Positions 26,422 to 34,818 of a stretch of DNA of 64,000 bases are shown here, in pieces. The notes beneath the pieces were generated by a model. That model was given only the letters and a program-made list of their open reading frames with translations. It did no database searches and was not told where the DNA came from. Origin of the DNA: Candidatus Epulonipiscium sp. (GTDB taxonomy: Bacteria > Bacillota_A > Clostridia > Lachnospirales > Cellulosilyticaceae); the NCBI GenBank assembly GCA_012841565.1, contig DUUM01000053.1, forward strand, positions 1 to 64,000. The letters run 5' to 3'. Position numbers and translations under genes: made by a program. The stretch's first letter is position 1. The number at the start of each line of letters is the position of its first letter.

Positions 26422-26469
26422 TAAATTATGAGACCATTGGTAATACTGAGAAGCTATCATGTTTTTTAA
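26415..26469 (+). promoter_or_regulatory. Leader B: relative of leader A before the sulfite-reductase-like gene
   Basis: Starts at the -10 (ATATAATTAAAT) and carries ATTATGA, TTGGTAATA, then TATCATG followed by a run of six T. Leader A has ATCATGA, CGGTAATA and TATCATGA at the same spacing, then a T-run. The hairpin here is weaker (one mismatch and one wobble in the core), so the loop may be what is conserved. The two leaders probably control genes of the same sulfur programme. Confidence 0.6.
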
Positions 26470-26563
26470 AAAGTGTAGTCATGGGGTTAGTCACCAATAG
26501 GCCATAAGCCAGTATGAATGGGTAAGATGGATACTAATATAACATAGAAGTAAGGAGTCATTT

Positions 26564-27217
26564 ATGGGAAAATATTATGGAAATTTACAAAAAGTGAAGA
26601 ATGGTAAAAGGAAATATGCTATAACGCCCAATATTATAGGTGGATTTATACTCCCTGACCAATTAGAAACAATCGCTAAAGTAACCAAGAAATATAATGG
26701 GGTACTTAAGTTAACATCAGGTCAAAGAATTCTAATCACTAATTTAGAAGAAAAAGATCTACCCGAGGTATGGGAGGAGTTAGGCATGGAGCCCGCTGTG
26801 GTATCCCAAAACTCAATTAAAAATGTAGAAATGTGCCCGGCAGGATTTTGTAAAAGAATGAAATATAATACCATTGGTATATCTATGAAATTGTACAATA
26901 AATATTTCCAAATGGAAATGCCATGTAGAACGAAAATAGCCGTAGCAGGTTGCAGAAATGCATGTGGCGGTGTCTATAGCAAGGATGTAGGCGTAATAGC
27001 AGATGTTAATGGATTATTAATGGTGGTAGCAGGAGGGTCTTCGGGGTTTTATCCTAGAATAGCGGATATCGTTGTAAGAGACTTAACAGAAGATGAGGCT
27101 TTAGTCGTTATAGATAAGCTATTTGCTTACTACCAAGATCAGGCTAATCCGGGGGAGAAGCTTGGCGATTTTATTGAAAGAACAGGTTTAGAGGCTTTGC
27201 AGACAGCTTGCGCGTGA
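26564..27217 (+). CDS. Small siroheme sulfite/nitrite-reductase-like protein
   Basis: 217 residues resembling a compact siroheme-[4Fe-4S] reductase. An N-terminal ferredoxin-like half (YAITPNIIGGFILPDQLETIA, LTSGQRILITNL) precedes the cofactor half. Cysteines C91 and C96 (CPAGFC), C121, and C130 and C134 (GCRNACGG) fit the cluster/siroheme pattern; the first spacing is four residues, whereas five is usual. Such proteins occur in anaerobes as sulfite or nitrite reductase subunits. Its leader resembles that of the ABC operon. AAGGAG precedes the ATG. Substrate and electron partner are unknown. Confidence 0.85.
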   Translation: MGKYYGNLQKVKNGKRKYAITPNIIGGFILPDQLETIAKVTKKYNGVLKLTSGQRILITNLEEKDLPEVWEELGMEPAVVSQNSIKNVEMCPAGFCKRMKYNTIGISMKLYNKYFQMEMPCRTKIAVAGCRNACGGVYSKDVGVIADVNGLLMVVAGGSSGFYPRIADIVVRDLTEDEALVVIDKLFAYYQDQANPGEKLGDFIERTGLEALQTACA

Positions 27218-27242
27218 GCTTGAAGTACCGGTATCTATCAGC

Positions 27243-27297
27243 ACCTTCAGACTTTGAAGTTTAACTATAAACTTCAAAGTCTAAAGGTTTTTTTTTT
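27243..27297 (+). terminator. Strong terminator closing the sulfur island
   Basis: AGACTTTGAAGTTTA (27249-27263) pairs perfectly with TAAACTTCAAAGTCT (27268-27282), extended outward by CCTT/AAAGG, then ten T. Confidence 0.93.
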
Positions 27298-27435
27298 ACA
27301 TTGTAGATTGCAAATGGACTGAAATAGGGGTAGGATTAGATTAGAATATTCACACAACCACAAAACAGATGCAGGGCCCAAAGTGCTCAAGGCTAATGAG
27401 ATACGGGGAATAATTGAAGGGGGAGAAACTAGAAA

Positions 27436-28273
27436 ATGAAGGTGAATATCATACAGGTAAAGGATTATTTAACAAAGTCTAATTTACCCGCCAGTGATTT
27501 TGTGATAAATCCATATATTGGATGCCCTCATGCCTGCAAGTACTGCTATGCTTGCTTCATGAAAAGATTTACCGGGCACAAGGAGGAGTGGGGGACTTTT
27601 CTTGATGTGAAGGTTAGTATGAAGCCGATTAATGTGAAAAAATTAATTAATAAAAGTGTATTCATTTCATCCGTTACGGATTGTTACAATATTTATGAAG
27701 AAAAGTATGAAATAACAAGAACTATCTTGGAACAGTTGGTGGATGTGGATTGTATGGTGGGGATATCGACAAAGTCTAAGTTGATATTGAGGGATATTGA
27801 TTTATTAAAGAGGTTTAAGGATTTAAAGGTTTCTATGTCAATTAATACACTAGATGAAGAATTTAGAAAAGATATGGATAATGCATCCAGTATAGCAGAA
27901 CGTATTACTGTATTAAAGGAGTTACATAATCAAGGAATTTATACAGCATTATTTATGTCTCCAATATTTCCATATATTACGGACTTTAAAAGTATTATTC
28001 AAGCCACTCATGAGTTCATAGACGAGTATTGGTTCGAAAATTTGAACTTACGGGGGAAACTATAAGAATGTAATAATGGATTATATTATGGAAAAATATC
28101 CTCAATACGCTTCCGGCTATCAAGCGATTTATATAACTAAGCAGAAAAAATATTGGGGAGAATTATCAATAGAAATAGAGCAATTTTGTAAAGAAAAAGA
28201 AATCAAATATATAAATTATTTTTATCATGAGAAGCTAGTAAAGGAAAAAATAGAGAGAAGTAAGACGGATTAA
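27436..28273 (+). pseudogene. SPL-like radical SAM gene with a frameshift
   Basis: The first segment (27436-28065, 209 residues) holds the radical SAM CxxxCxxC motif (C30, C34, C37) and resembles spore-photoproduct-lyase-like enzymes. It reads to LNLRG and then hits a stop. In the next frame, NYKNVIMDYIMEKYPQYASGY continues the family to 28273. Removing one G from the G5 run at 28052-28056 joins the two into about 279 residues. This could be a real mutation, a slippery tract or a sequencing error. The start at 27436 has AGGGGGAG upstream. Confidence 0.8.
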
Positions 28274-28468
28274 TATTTATCTTAAAGTTTTCCCCCTTTC
28301 ATTATATTCATTGTCATTTTAAAAAAGTCTGACTATATTGGATTGAATCTTAGAAATATACTCTTCCATCAAGGGGAAAATATCTACCTACGACATCTTT
28401 ATTGTCACCTCAACACACGTTGAGACGGTTGAATTGATATCGAAGGGGGTAAGCAGTAATAGAACACC

Positions 28469-28505
28469 AAAAAAAGGTATCTCATACAACTGAGGTACCT
28501 TTTTT
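28469..28505. terminator. Bidirectional terminator
   Basis: AAAAAAGGTATCTCA pairs with TGAGGTACCTTTTTT (one wobble), with T-rich ends on both strands. It stops the chemoreceptor gene (minus) and transcripts from the left. Confidence 0.88.
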
Positions 28506-28516
28506 ACTAGTGAGTG

Positions 28517-30256
28517 TTATATTTTGAACTTATAAACCAATGTATCGAGTTCTTCTGCTAATTGCGCTAGCTGTTCACTAGAACTTGAGATTTCTTCCAT
28601 ACTAGCAGTTTGTTCTTCAATAGAAGCAGATGACTCCTGGGTACTAGCAGCATTTTCTTGGGCAATAGCAGCTAGGCTTTGAACCAGTTCTATTAATTCG
28701 CCTGTGTTATTATTAATTTCTTTTCCTGTAAGGGAAAGGGTATGAATGTTATCTTTGGTATGCTCTATTGCAAAGGCTATCATTTTAAATGTTTGTCTTG
28801 TATCATTAACCCCTTGGGTCTGAGCTACTACAAGTTGTTGAATATCTTGGATTGTAAGCACGGCCTCTTGTGTTCGGCCCTTTAGCTCACTAATAATCGT
28901 ATTGATTTCGTGGCTAAACTTATTAGATTCTTCAGCTAGTTTTCGAATTTCACTTGCAACGACAGCAAATCCTTTACCGGCTTCCCCAGCTCTAGCGGAC
29001 TCTATAGCGGCGTTTAAAGCAAGTAGATTGGTTTGGTCTGCTATATTTTGTATCATGGTACTAGCGCTTTCAATCCTATTTGCATTTTCGTGGGTAGCGT
29101 TAACAATATTGAAAATATGATGAGTCGCTGTTTCGTTTTGTGCTGTCATTTTTACGACTTCATTTAAGATATAGAAACCTTCTTCTTTTCGCTTATCAAT
29201 ATCAAGGGCAGATGTATTTAACTCAGCAATGTTGATATCGTTAGTTGCCAGTAAAGTGTTGATTTCCCCAGCTTTGATAGAACCTTTTTCTGTATGAACA
29301 GCCTGATCAGAAGCGCCATGTGCAATATCATCTACTGCTTTAACCACTTCTTCTAGTGCAAGTGAAGATTCCTCGGATGCCGTAGCGAGCTGAGTGGATG
29401 CACTAGCCACTGAGTGAGAGGTATCTGCTATACTGCTAATTAGACTGACTAAGTTTTGTTGTAACAAAGCTAAAGAAGAAGCAATATCCCCGATTTCATC
29501 TTTCCTCGTAACAAGGCTTTTTAGACTATTATCATTAGCAGTTAAGTCATAGTGAGCTATTTTGTTGATTGCGTTTGACATAAGAACGATAGGAGCTGAG
29601 AAGCTCTTAGCAATGATTAGAATAATAATTAATGAAATAATTAGGATCAGCACAGTCATTCCAATGGTATTTCTTATTAAAGCCTGATTATATGACTTTA
29701 TTAGAAGCGCAGAAGTTTTTGTAGCGGTTCCAACAAACAAAATGCCGACTGTGTCCCCTTTATTATCTGTAATGGGTTCATATGCCGTATAGTAGTTCTC
29801 GCCAAGGATATCTGCCTGACCGATATATGCTTGTCCCTTTATAAGAGAGGGGTATGCTGGGCCATCTTGTGCTAAGAAGGTACCAGTAGCCCTTTGATTA
29901 TCTTCTGATATAACATTAGAAGAGATGCGTTTAAATTCATCCCCGGATTTAGCAAATATAGTGGCAACATCTCCTAAGTCTTCAGATATAGCATCTACCA
30001 TATCAAAATTTCCTTCTAGAGGATTGCCCGCACTATCATAAAGTTCTCCATCAATGGACTTAACCTCGCCATAGAAGTTGTTAAGATACTGATGAGCTGA
30101 TGCGATATCTCCCTTTAACTTATCCGTTAGCATCTGGGACTGTAAATTATTCATCCCATTAAAACCGCTTACAAAACCTAATACACCCAAAATTAAACTT
30201 GATAAAAACACTAAAACACCAAAATATAGGACTAATCTAGTTCTTATGCTTTTCAT
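28517..30256 (-). CDS. Methyl-accepting chemotaxis protein
   Basis: 579 residues. An N-terminal membrane segment (about 8-30), an extracytoplasmic single-Cache-like sensor (about 35-190), a second segment near 195-215, a HAMP domain and the long cytoplasmic signalling coiled coil. The hairpin tip is intact ([40 protein letters not shown]). The sensor domain is of the redox/organic-acid type seen in many Firmicutes, but the ligand is unknown. Own terminator downstream. Confidence 0.95.
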   Translation of the reverse strand: MKSIRTRLVLYFGVLVFLSSLILGVLGFVSGFNGMNNLQSQMLTDKLKGDIASAHQYLNNFYGEVKSIDGELYDSAGNPLEGNFDMVDAISEDLGDVATIFAKSGDEFKRISSNVISEDNQRATGTFLAQDGPAYPSLIKGQAYIGQADILGENYYTAYEPITDNKGDTVGILFVGTATKTSALLIKSYNQALIRNTIGMTVLILIISLIIILIIAKSFSAPIVLMSNAINKIAHYDLTANDNSLKSLVTRKDEIGDIASSLALLQQNLVSLISSIADTSHSVASASTQLATASEESSLALEEVVKAVDDIAHGASDQAVHTEKGSIKAGEINTLLATNDINIAELNTSALDIDKRKEEGFYILNEVVKMTAQNETATHHIFNIVNATHENANRIESASTMIQNIADQTNLLALNAAIESARAGEAGKGFAVVASEIRKLAEESNKFSHEINTIISELKGRTQEAVLTIQDIQQLVVAQTQGVNDTRQTFKMIAFAIEHTKDNIHTLSLTGKEINNNTGELIELVQSLAAIAQENAASTQESSASIEEQTASMEEISSSSEQLAQLAEELDTLVYKFKI

Positions 30257-30385
30257 GCAGCACCCCTTATTGATATGTATATAATAATATGTATTGTAAC
30301 ATATATAGATGAAAAATCAAGCACAGGGGAACATCACAAAGATCTCTAGAAAGATAGATATCTAGATACCTTTATGCTATATCGC

Positions 30386-31114
30386 CTAGTTAAAAGTTAT
30401 AATCTTTGGTGGACATTTTTCCATTGCTTCAGTGATTAAATCCATTTCTCCAGGATCAATATCTTGACTAAGAACCTTTGCTTTTTTACTGTTCATTTTG
30501 AAGTGCTTTGGTGATATTTTAGTACAAAGACCACAACCAATGCAATATTCTTGAGAGATGCGAATTATCTTTTGTTCAGATTCTTCTTTTAGTTCATCGG
30601 CTGGCAGATCTTCTTTTTTAACAAATTTAGAAGTTATAGAACCCATAAGGAAAATAGAAGTTGTTGTAAGAATCCACCTAACAATCATAAATTTAGGGCC
30701 AAGGAATTTAGATTCATTTATGAGCATAGGAACTTTAAGAACGGCCCATGTACTAAGAAGGATAACAATATTAGAAATGCTTGCCCCTTTCGAAAGAAGT
30801 GCTTTACAGACTGGAAACGCTGCATATATTGGGCCAGCTGAAAAACTACCTAAAAGGAAAGAGAATATAGAACCTTTAAATCCAGAGTTTCGTCCTAAAT
30901 TCTTCTCAATGGCATCCTTAGGGACCCAAGCAGTTATAAGCGCAGTAAGAAGAAGTATAACAGGCATAATCATTAACATTTCTTTTACATAATATAAACT
31001 GTTTCCAATAGATTGTAAGGCTTTACCAGGCATAAATAGTGCAAGTGCAAGATATAATACCATAACACTAAATAAAAACTTATTATTACTAATAGCTGAT
31101 TTTACTTTGCTCAT
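30386..31114 (-). CDS. ArsP-like permease half fused to a ferredoxin domain
   Basis: 242 residues. The first about 165 form membrane segments of the ArsP/DUF318 permease family (GSFSAGPIYAAFPVCKALLSKGAS, LSTWAVLKVPML). A C-terminal domain follows with the iron-sulfur ligands C191, C194, C197 (CIGCGLC) and C234 (KCPP), enough for one [4Fe-4S] cluster. A ferredoxin attached to a permease suggests transport coupled to, or gated by, redox state. It overlaps the next gene by four bases and needs that partner to make a full permease. Confidence 0.83.
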   Translation of the reverse strand: MSKVKSAISNNKFLFSVMVLYLALALFMPGKALQSIGNSLYYVKEMLMIMPVILLLTALITAWVPKDAIEKNLGRNSGFKGSIFSFLLGSFSAGPIYAAFPVCKALLSKGASISNIVILLSTWAVLKVPMLINESKFLGPKFMIVRWILTTTSIFLMGSITSKFVKKEDLPADELKEESEQKIIRISQEYCIGCGLCTKISPKHFKMNSKKAKVLSQDIDPGEMDLITEAMEKCPPKIITFN

Positions 31115-31593
31115 AATATAACCCCCATAACGAGTGCAATGACAATAGCGAATATAAAACTTAATGAATTTCTAGTGACTGTGAACTTGGTACCAAATTC
31201 TTTTTTCTCAAGGGGAAATGTAACAATCCCAACCATGGTTAAAGTCGTTAAAAAAGCGACAACCGGGACAATACTAGCCCCAGCGTCTACCAAAGTTCCT
31301 GCCAGTGGGAAGGCCACGAAAGCGGGTATTAAAGTAATACATCCTACAAGAGCAAATACAATTGTTGTCATTAGAGAATTGGAATTTCCGGCATACTGCT
31401 TGATTGTTTCAGGTGGAAGAAAGGTTAAAATTAGCCCGATTAAAAATAAAATACCAATAATTTCTCCGCCCATGCTTTTCATCATGCCACTAGATCCTTT
31501 AATAGCATTTAATGTTTTCTTTTTATCCTTTTTAATTGAAATACCTAACCAGATTGATGTAATAATCCAAAATACAATGGTGAAAATATCCAC
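31111..31593 (-). CDS. ArsP-like permease, first half
   Basis: 160 residues with about five membrane segments, including ALVGCITLIPAFVAFPLAGTLVDAGASIVP, which resembles the first half of ArsP/DUF318 permeases. Together with the downstream ferredoxin-fused half it would make one transporter, possibly for an arsenical or other oxyanion. It is divergent from the Crp/Fnr gene, with a palindromic operator between them. AAGGGGG precedes the ATG. Confidence 0.8.
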   Translation of the reverse strand: MDIFTIVFWIITSIWLGISIKKDKKKTLNAIKGSSGMMKSMGGEIIGILFLIGLILTFLPPETIKQYAGNSNSLMTTIVFALVGCITLIPAFVAFPLAGTLVDAGASIVPVVAFLTTLTMVGIVTFPLEKKEFGTKFTVTRNSLSFIFAIVIALVMGVIL

Positions 31594-31656
31594 AACATAT
31601 AACCCCCTTTTAATTTCTTACTTTCTATAGTATAATCAAAAATAAAATATAAAGGT

Positions 31657-31670
31657 GTTACCATGGTAAC
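31657..31670. promoter_or_regulatory. Perfect 14-bp palindrome, probable Crp/Fnr operator
   Basis: GTTACCATGGTAAC is an uninterrupted perfect dyad between the divergent permease and Crp/Fnr genes. Its size and symmetry suit a Crp/Fnr dimer. Its position, 22 bases downstream of a TATAAT at 31630-31635, would allow autorepression of the regulator gene. Confidence 0.68.
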
Positions 31671-31687
31671 TAATTGGAGGAAAAATT

Positions 31688-32374
31688 ATAAAAATAGAAA
31701 ATTATATAGGGGCCCTAGTAAGTTTGAATTTATTTAATTGTTTTTTACAAAAAGAACTTATAGAAAACTTTAACTTATCTAAGTACACCATAAGAGAATA
31801 TAGTAGGGGAGAAATTGTTCATCTTCAAAATGAAAAGAGTAAAACCATGGATATTATATTAGAAGGGGAGTTATCTGTTCAAAAAATAGATATAGAGGGC
31901 AATATATTGAAGATTGTTGTTTTTTCAGGTGGTGACACCTTAGGAGCAAACCTTTTGTTTTCAAGCAGTAATTTTTATCCAATGACGGTTGTTGCAGAAA
32001 AGAAAACAGTTGTGCTCCATATCTATAAAGAACTTATTTTAGAATTAAGCAAGCAGAATCTTAAGTTCATGGATGCCTTGCTTAGGGAAGTATCGGATAA
32101 AGCATTAGTTTTAACCAATAAAATTAATGGCATAACCCTAAAGACCATCAGAGAAAAGATTAATGATTTTTTACAGTATGAATCTCATATTCAAAATAGC
32201 AATATCATTAAACTTCATATGTCTAAGAAAGATTTGGCTCAGCGAATGGGGATACAAAGGTCTTCCCTGAGTAGGGAATTAAATAAAATGTGTCAAGATG
32301 GATTAATAGAATACGATTCAAAAACCATTACGATAAAGAACGAGGGTAAAAAAGAAAACCTAAAAGTAAGATAG
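31688..32374 (+). CDS. Crp/Fnr-family transcriptional regulator; probable ATA start
   Basis: About 228 residues. An N-terminal cyclic-nucleotide-binding-like sensor (SRGEIVHLQNEKSKTMDIILEGELSV) is followed by a Crp-type helix-turn-helix (MSKKDLAQRMGIQRSSLSRELNKMCQDGLI). No FNR-type cysteine cluster is present. TTGGAGG (31674-31680) lies seven bases from ATA 31688, and the frame from there reads KIENYIGALVSLNLFNCFL, a normal Crp-family N-terminus. The first canonical start, TTG 31724, lacks a ribosome binding site and would clip that region. I prefer ATA. It is divergent from the permease pair it probably regulates. Confidence 0.86.
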   Translation: MKIENYIGALVSLNLFNCFLQKELIENFNLSKYTIREYSRGEIVHLQNEKSKTMDIILEGELSVQKIDIEGNILKIVVFSGGDTLGANLLFSSSNFYPMTVVAEKKTVVLHIYKELILELSKQNLKFMDALLREVSDKALVLTNKINGITLKTIREKINDFLQYESHIQNSNIIKLHMSKKDLAQRMGIQRSSLSRELNKMCQDGLIEYDSKTITIKNEGKKENLKVR

Positions 32375-32390
32375 CTTTTAGGTTTTCTTT
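32351..32390. terminator. Bidirectional terminator
   Basis: AAAGAAAACCTAAAAG pairs perfectly with CTTTTAGGTTTTCTTT around an eight-base loop. It overlaps the end of the Crp/Fnr gene and also serves the convergent degV gene. Confidence 0.88.
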
Positions 32391-32400
32391 CTTTATAAAA

Positions 32401-33255
32401 TTAAAGTTTTTGAATAGCAATCCCTAAAGTTCCAGGGCCAGCGTGTACGCCGATAACAGGGCTTACAGCCCCCTCAGTAAAGATATTACAGTTTGGAAGT
32501 AAAGGCATAATAGTTTCTTTAACTTTATTAGCTTCATCCGGAACGCCACCATGAACAACACTCACATTATATTTTTCTTCACCTTGAGCAAATTCAAGGG
32601 CTAGCTCTATGATTTTATTAATAGAACGCTTTCTACCAATAACTTTAGCTGCAGTGTAATAAATACCCTCATTATTGCAAGATATGATAGGTTTCAAACT
32701 TAAGGTTGTTCCAATAAGAGAAGAAACCAGTCCTATTCGTCCACCCTTTTGTAAATATTCTAAGGTAGACACACAAAAGAAAATTTTTGAATTACCAATA
32801 TTATCAGTAGAGGTTTTGACAAGGGTATTCCAGTCCATACCTTCTTTAAGATACTCCGCAGCAGCAATAGCATTAAGCCCAGCTGCAATAGCAATATTTT
32901 TTGTATCAATGACGACAATTTCTAGTTCTTTAAATGCATCTGCTTGGATTCTCATGGCATTATATGTGCCACTAAGTCCACTAGAGAGGCAAAAAACTAA
33001 AACTTTCTCATAGCCATCAGCTTTAATTCTGGTAAAAACATCATTAATATCACTACCTGTAGGAAGTGAGGTGCTTGGTATTTCTGTTGCAAACCGGGCA
33101 TATACTTCTTCAGCTGTAATATCAACACCATCCGTATATTCCCTATCTTTATATATTATCCTTAGGGGGATAACATACATGTTATATTGCTCCACTAGAC
33201 TACGGGGAACATCAACGCAAGAATCCACTAAAATTGCTACTTTATCATTATTCAT
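32401..33255 (-). CDS. DegV-family fatty-acid-binding protein
   Basis: 284 residues with the DegV fold: VAILVDSCVDVPRSLVEQY at the start, STSLPTGSDINDVFTRI, the CLSSGLSGTYN loop and a C-terminal HAGPGTLGIAI. DegV/FakB proteins bind a fatty acid and present it to a kinase for phosphorylation. GGAGGGA lies five bases before ATG 33255, so this is the start; an upstream in-frame TTG contains the ribosome binding site. Monocistronic. Confidence 0.93.
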   Translation of the reverse strand: MNNDKVAILVDSCVDVPRSLVEQYNMYVIPLRIIYKDREYTDGVDITAEEVYARFATEIPSTSLPTGSDINDVFTRIKADGYEKVLVFCLSSGLSGTYNAMRIQADAFKELEIVVIDTKNIAIAAGLNAIAAAEYLKEGMDWNTLVKTSTDNIGNSKIFFCVSTLEYLQKGGRIGLVSSLIGTTLSLKPIISCNNEGIYYTAAKVIGRKRSINKIIELALEFAQGEEKYNVSVVHGGVPDEANKVKETIMPLLPNCNIFTEGAVSPVIGVHAGPGTLGIAIQKL

Positions 33256-33476
33256 TTTTCCCTCCAAGACATCAATATATTATTGGATTTAAAGTAATCC
33301 CTCAATGTGCTTACATCGTAACTTAATTATAACAATAAATCAAGGAAATTCATAGGCTAATGACATGACAGGTAGTAGGCTTAGGGGGTTTTAAGTATCC
33401 GATAAATATGTTATAGTAAAAGAAGTAGATAATTGAAAAAATATGGCAAATAAAACGAGAAAAGGGGAGATACAAT

Positions 33477-34664
33477 ATGAGTTATAAAATAACTGACAAA
33501 GTAACATGGGTAGGAAAAATTGATTGGGAATTAAGGAAGTTCCACGGGGATGAATATTCAACACATAGGGGTTCTTCCTATAACTCCTATCTTATTAAAG
33601 GTAAAAAGAATGTTTTAATTGATACGGTTTGGGAACCTTTTGCTGAGGAATATATCACCAACCTTAAAAAAGAAATTGATTTAGAAGATATTGACTATGT
33701 TATAATGAATCACGGAGAAGCAGACCATAGTGGTGCATTACCGTTGCTACTTCAGGAAATCCCTAATGTTCCTATTTATTGTACAGCTAATGGTGCAAAG
33801 ATTTTAAAGGCTCATTATCACCAAGATTGGAATTTTGTCGAAGTAAAAACGGGAGACGTATTAGACATTGGCGACAATCAACTGGTATTTGTAGAAGCTA
33901 GATTGCTGCACTGGCCAGATAGTATGATGACCTATATGACAGATGAGAATATTCTATTTAGTAACGATGCATTTGGGCAACATTATGCATCAGATCTTAT
34001 GTACAATGACCTTGTAGATCAAGGGGAGCTCTACCAAGAGGCCATTAAATACTTTGCTAATATCCTAACACCATTTAGTGCACTTATAACAAAAAAGATA
34101 GAAGAAATATTAGCCCTTAATTTACCCCTTAGTATGATTGCCCCTAGTCACGGTATTATTTGGAGAGATAACCCAGTTCAAATTGTAGAGAAATATATGG
34201 AGTGGGCTAAGCCTTACGCAGAAAATCAAATTACCATTGCCTATGATACCATGTGGAATGCTACAAGAAAAATGGCAGAAGCCATAGCAGAAGGTATAAA
34301 GTCAGTAGATAAAGATGTAACCATAAAGTTATTTAATGCAGCCCTTACTGATAAAAACGATCTTATTACAGAGATTTATAAATCCAAAGCTTTCTTAATT
34401 GGATCATCAACAGTTAATAAGAGTATTATGTCAGGTACAGGAGGCGTTTTAGATTTAATAAGAGGAATCGGTTTTAAGAACAAAAAAGCAGCAGCCTTCG
34501 GCTCTTACGGTTGGAGCGGTGAATCAGTAGGCCTGCTCACACAAAGACTAAAAGATGCCAAGTTTGAAGTTATAAACGATGGCATAAAAGAACTCTGGAA
34601 CCCAGACAAAGACGGCCTAACAAGATGCTACGAATTTGGCGTAGAACTAGCTAAAAGCCTATAA
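33477..34664 (+). CDS. A-type flavoprotein (flavodiiron protein)
   Basis: 395 residues. The N-terminal metallo-beta-lactamase-like domain carries the diiron ligands H79, E81, D83, H84 (HGEADH), H145, D164 and H225. The C-terminal flavodoxin-like domain (from about residue 250) has AYDTMWNATRKMAEAI and GSSTVN for FMN. Such proteins reduce O2 to water or NO to N2O, protecting anaerobes. AAAAGGGGAG precedes the ATG. The last 60 codons favour C-ending codons more than the rest of the gene, and a palindromic element follows. Confidence 0.95.
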   Translation: MSYKITDKVTWVGKIDWELRKFHGDEYSTHRGSSYNSYLIKGKKNVLIDTVWEPFAEEYITNLKKEIDLEDIDYVIMNHGEADHSGALPLLLQEIPNVPIYCTANGAKILKAHYHQDWNFVEVKTGDVLDIGDNQLVFVEARLLHWPDSMMTYMTDENILFSNDAFGQHYASDLMYNDLVDQGELYQEAIKYFANILTPFSALITKKIEEILALNLPLSMIAPSHGIIWRDNPVQIVEKYMEWAKPYAENQITIAYDTMWNATRKMAEAIAEGIKSVDKDVTIKLFNAALTDKNDLITEIYKSKAFLIGSSTVNKSIMSGTGGVLDLIRGIGFKNKKAAAFGSYGWSGESVGLLTQRLKDAKFEVINDGIKELWNPDKDGLTRCYEFGVELAKSL

Positions 34665-34672
34665 CCCACACA

Positions 34673-34714
34673 ACCTGGGGACTGTCCCATCCTTACCGGG
34701 ACTGTCTCCCAGGT
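34673..34714. repeat. REP-like palindromic element
   Basis: ACCTGGGGACTGTCCC (34673-34688) and GGGACTGTCTCCCAGGT (34698-34714) form an imperfect palindrome, with ACCTGGG and CCCAGGT as matching ends. GGGACTGTC is repeated in direct orientation. GGGAC...GTCCC palindromes of this kind are scattered in several clostridial genomes and are often associated with REP-associated tyrosine transposases. No transposase lies in this window. Confidence 0.68.
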
Positions 34715-34774
34715 CTATGTCTCCTGTTATAGAGCACATCAAATAATCCTAAATAAGCACAGAACAAGTCTCTC

Positions 34775-34803
34775 TTGCCCAAATAGACCAACTATGATAT
34801 AAT
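34775..34803 (+). promoter_or_regulatory. Promoter of the tRNA gene
   Basis: TTGCCC (34775-34780) and TATAAT (34798-34803) with a 17-base spacer, and TG before the -10. The tRNA begins 16 bases downstream. Confidence 0.78.
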
Positions 34804-34818
34804 CCTATAAGATTCAAT

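Noticed and set aside
28274..28468. Regulatory RNA downstream of the broken radical SAM gene
   Set aside because: Only a short CTCAAC/GTTGAG dyad is present; nothing else supports an RNA.
30558..30992. 144-residue plus-strand frame antisense to the ferredoxin-fused permease
   Set aside because: Its composition mirrors the opposite membrane gene and it has no ribosome binding site; shadow frame.
31139..31630. 163-residue plus-strand frame antisense to the first permease half
   Set aside because: Shadow of the permease gene; it would also run through the promoter region.
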